NCBI GenBank assembly: GCA_031283835.1
Contig: JAITBA010000230.1
Location: 1-6,702 of the forward strand
DNA from: Oscillospiraceae bacterium
Lineage (GTDB): Bacteria; Bacillota; Clostridia; Oscillospirales; Acutalibacteraceae
Reading direction: 5' to 3'
Length of the DNA stretch: 6,702 nucleotides
The notes beneath the pieces are model-generated. The model saw only the letters and a program-made list of their open reading frames with translations. It ran no database searches and had not been told where the DNA came from. Positions 6,173 to 6,702 of the stretch are shown here, one piece after another. Position 1 is the stretch's first letter. Each line of letters starts with the position of its first letter. The translations under genes and the position numbers were made by a program.

Positions 6173-6702
6173 TCACAGGGCGGTTAAGATTTTCTCCACG
6201 CGCGCCAACTCCCGGCGCACGGCAATGTGTTGGGGGCATTTGCGCTCGCAGAAACCGCAGTTTTTGCAATCTGCCAGCAGTTTGCCGCCATTTTTTTGGT
6301 GTTTGTGGAACATGGTTTTGGCGTGGTCGCTAAGCTCGTAGACATTGTGGTATGTATACGCATGGAAAATTTTGGGGATATCGATGCCGGCGGGGCAGGG
6401 CTGACAATAGGCGCAACCGGTGCAATAAAGATCGCTGAATTTTTTTAGCTGCTCCAGGCTGTCGCCAATCTGCCGCCACTCTTCCGCGGTGAGGGGGCGG
6501 TCATTGTTGGCAACCTTCACGTTTTGCAGCAGCATTTCGTCGTTTTGCATGCCCGAAAGCGCGCAGCTGACGTAGGGGTTCCCCAGCACGTATTGCAGCG
6601 CCAGCTCGTAGGTGGGAATGGAACGTTTGCCGGTCATGCGGGCATAAAGTTCTGTTGGGGCCGCGAGCCGCCCACCGCCCACCGGCCCCATGGCTGCCAC
6701 AC
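6173..6702 (-). CDS. Aldo/keto reductase with C-terminal [4Fe-4S] domain, N-terminus cut by window edge
   Basis: The last 176 residues of an aldo/keto reductase of the COG1453 type, a TIM-barrel NAD(P)H-dependent oxidoreductase with a ferredoxin-like tail, common in anaerobes; its natural substrate is generally unknown. The frame is open to the right edge of the window. VAAMGPVGGGRLA at the visible start is the late-barrel segment, so the true start lies outside and about 200 residues are missing. Next come ELALQYVLGNPYVSCALSGM, the usual cofactor-pocket region, then two cluster motifs: CTGCAYCQPCPAGIDIP (Cys-x2-Cys-x2-Cys-x2-Cys-Pro) and CKNCGFCERKCPQHI (Cys-x2-Cys-x2-Cys-x3-Cys-Pro). The eight cysteines can hold two [4Fe-4S] clusters. 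The chain ends with a short helix and TGA at 6173-6175. It may or may not be functionally linked to the ECF-S triplet 65 bases downstream. Confidence 0.93.
   Translation of the reverse strand, partial: VAAMGPVGGGRLAAPTELYARMTGKRSIPTYELALQYVLGNPYVSCALSGMQNDEMLLQNVKVANNDRPLTAEEWRQIGDSLEQLKKFSDLYCTGCAYCQPCPAGIDIPKIFHAYTYHNVYELSDHAKTMFHKHQKNGGKLLADCKNCGFCERKCPQHIAVRRELARVEKILTAL

Overview
The window is a GC-rich, densely packed stretch of bacterial chromosome in which every gene I can support lies on the minus strand. Gene content and protein flavour point to an anaerobic Firmicute of the class Clostridia: a Mfd with the DEEQ helicase box, an aldo/keto reductase carrying a two-cluster [4Fe-4S] tail, an ECF-transporter S component and a DUF1893 protein. 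This placement is an inference from protein character, not from a search.

In transcription order (right to left) the layout is as follows. (1) 6702-6173: the C-terminal half of an aldo/keto reductase with a ferredoxin-like tail, cut by the right edge of the window. (2) 6107-4396: three genes with overlapping ends, namely an ECF-transporter S component, a DUF1893 (deaminase-fold) protein and a ThiF/MoeB/HesA-type E1-like adenylyltransferase. Overlaps of 14 and 8 bases suggest translational coupling. (3) 4376-4335: a strong promoter (TTGCAT, 17 bases, TATAAT) and Shine-Dalgarno site that begin a second unit, a short NfeD-family membrane protein followed 5 bases later by an SPFH/stomatin-type (QmcA-like) protein. 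(4) 2992-2917: a long imperfect inverted repeat that contains the SPFH stop codon and is followed by a run of T, a candidate terminator. (5) 2873-1: mfd, the transcription-repair coupling factor, with 957 complete codons visible and its C-terminus beyond the left edge.

NfeD and SPFH are a well-known membrane-quality or microdomain pair, and Mfd is housekeeping DNA repair. The least understood part is the ECF-S / DUF1893 / E1-like triplet. It looks like a small-molecule uptake and processing unit (a vitamin, cofactor precursor or sulfur-carrier pathway), but no substrate, sulfur carrier or riboswitch is visible here. There is no sign of phage, insertion sequences, CRISPR, tRNA or rRNA. No gap between genes exceeds about 110 bases.
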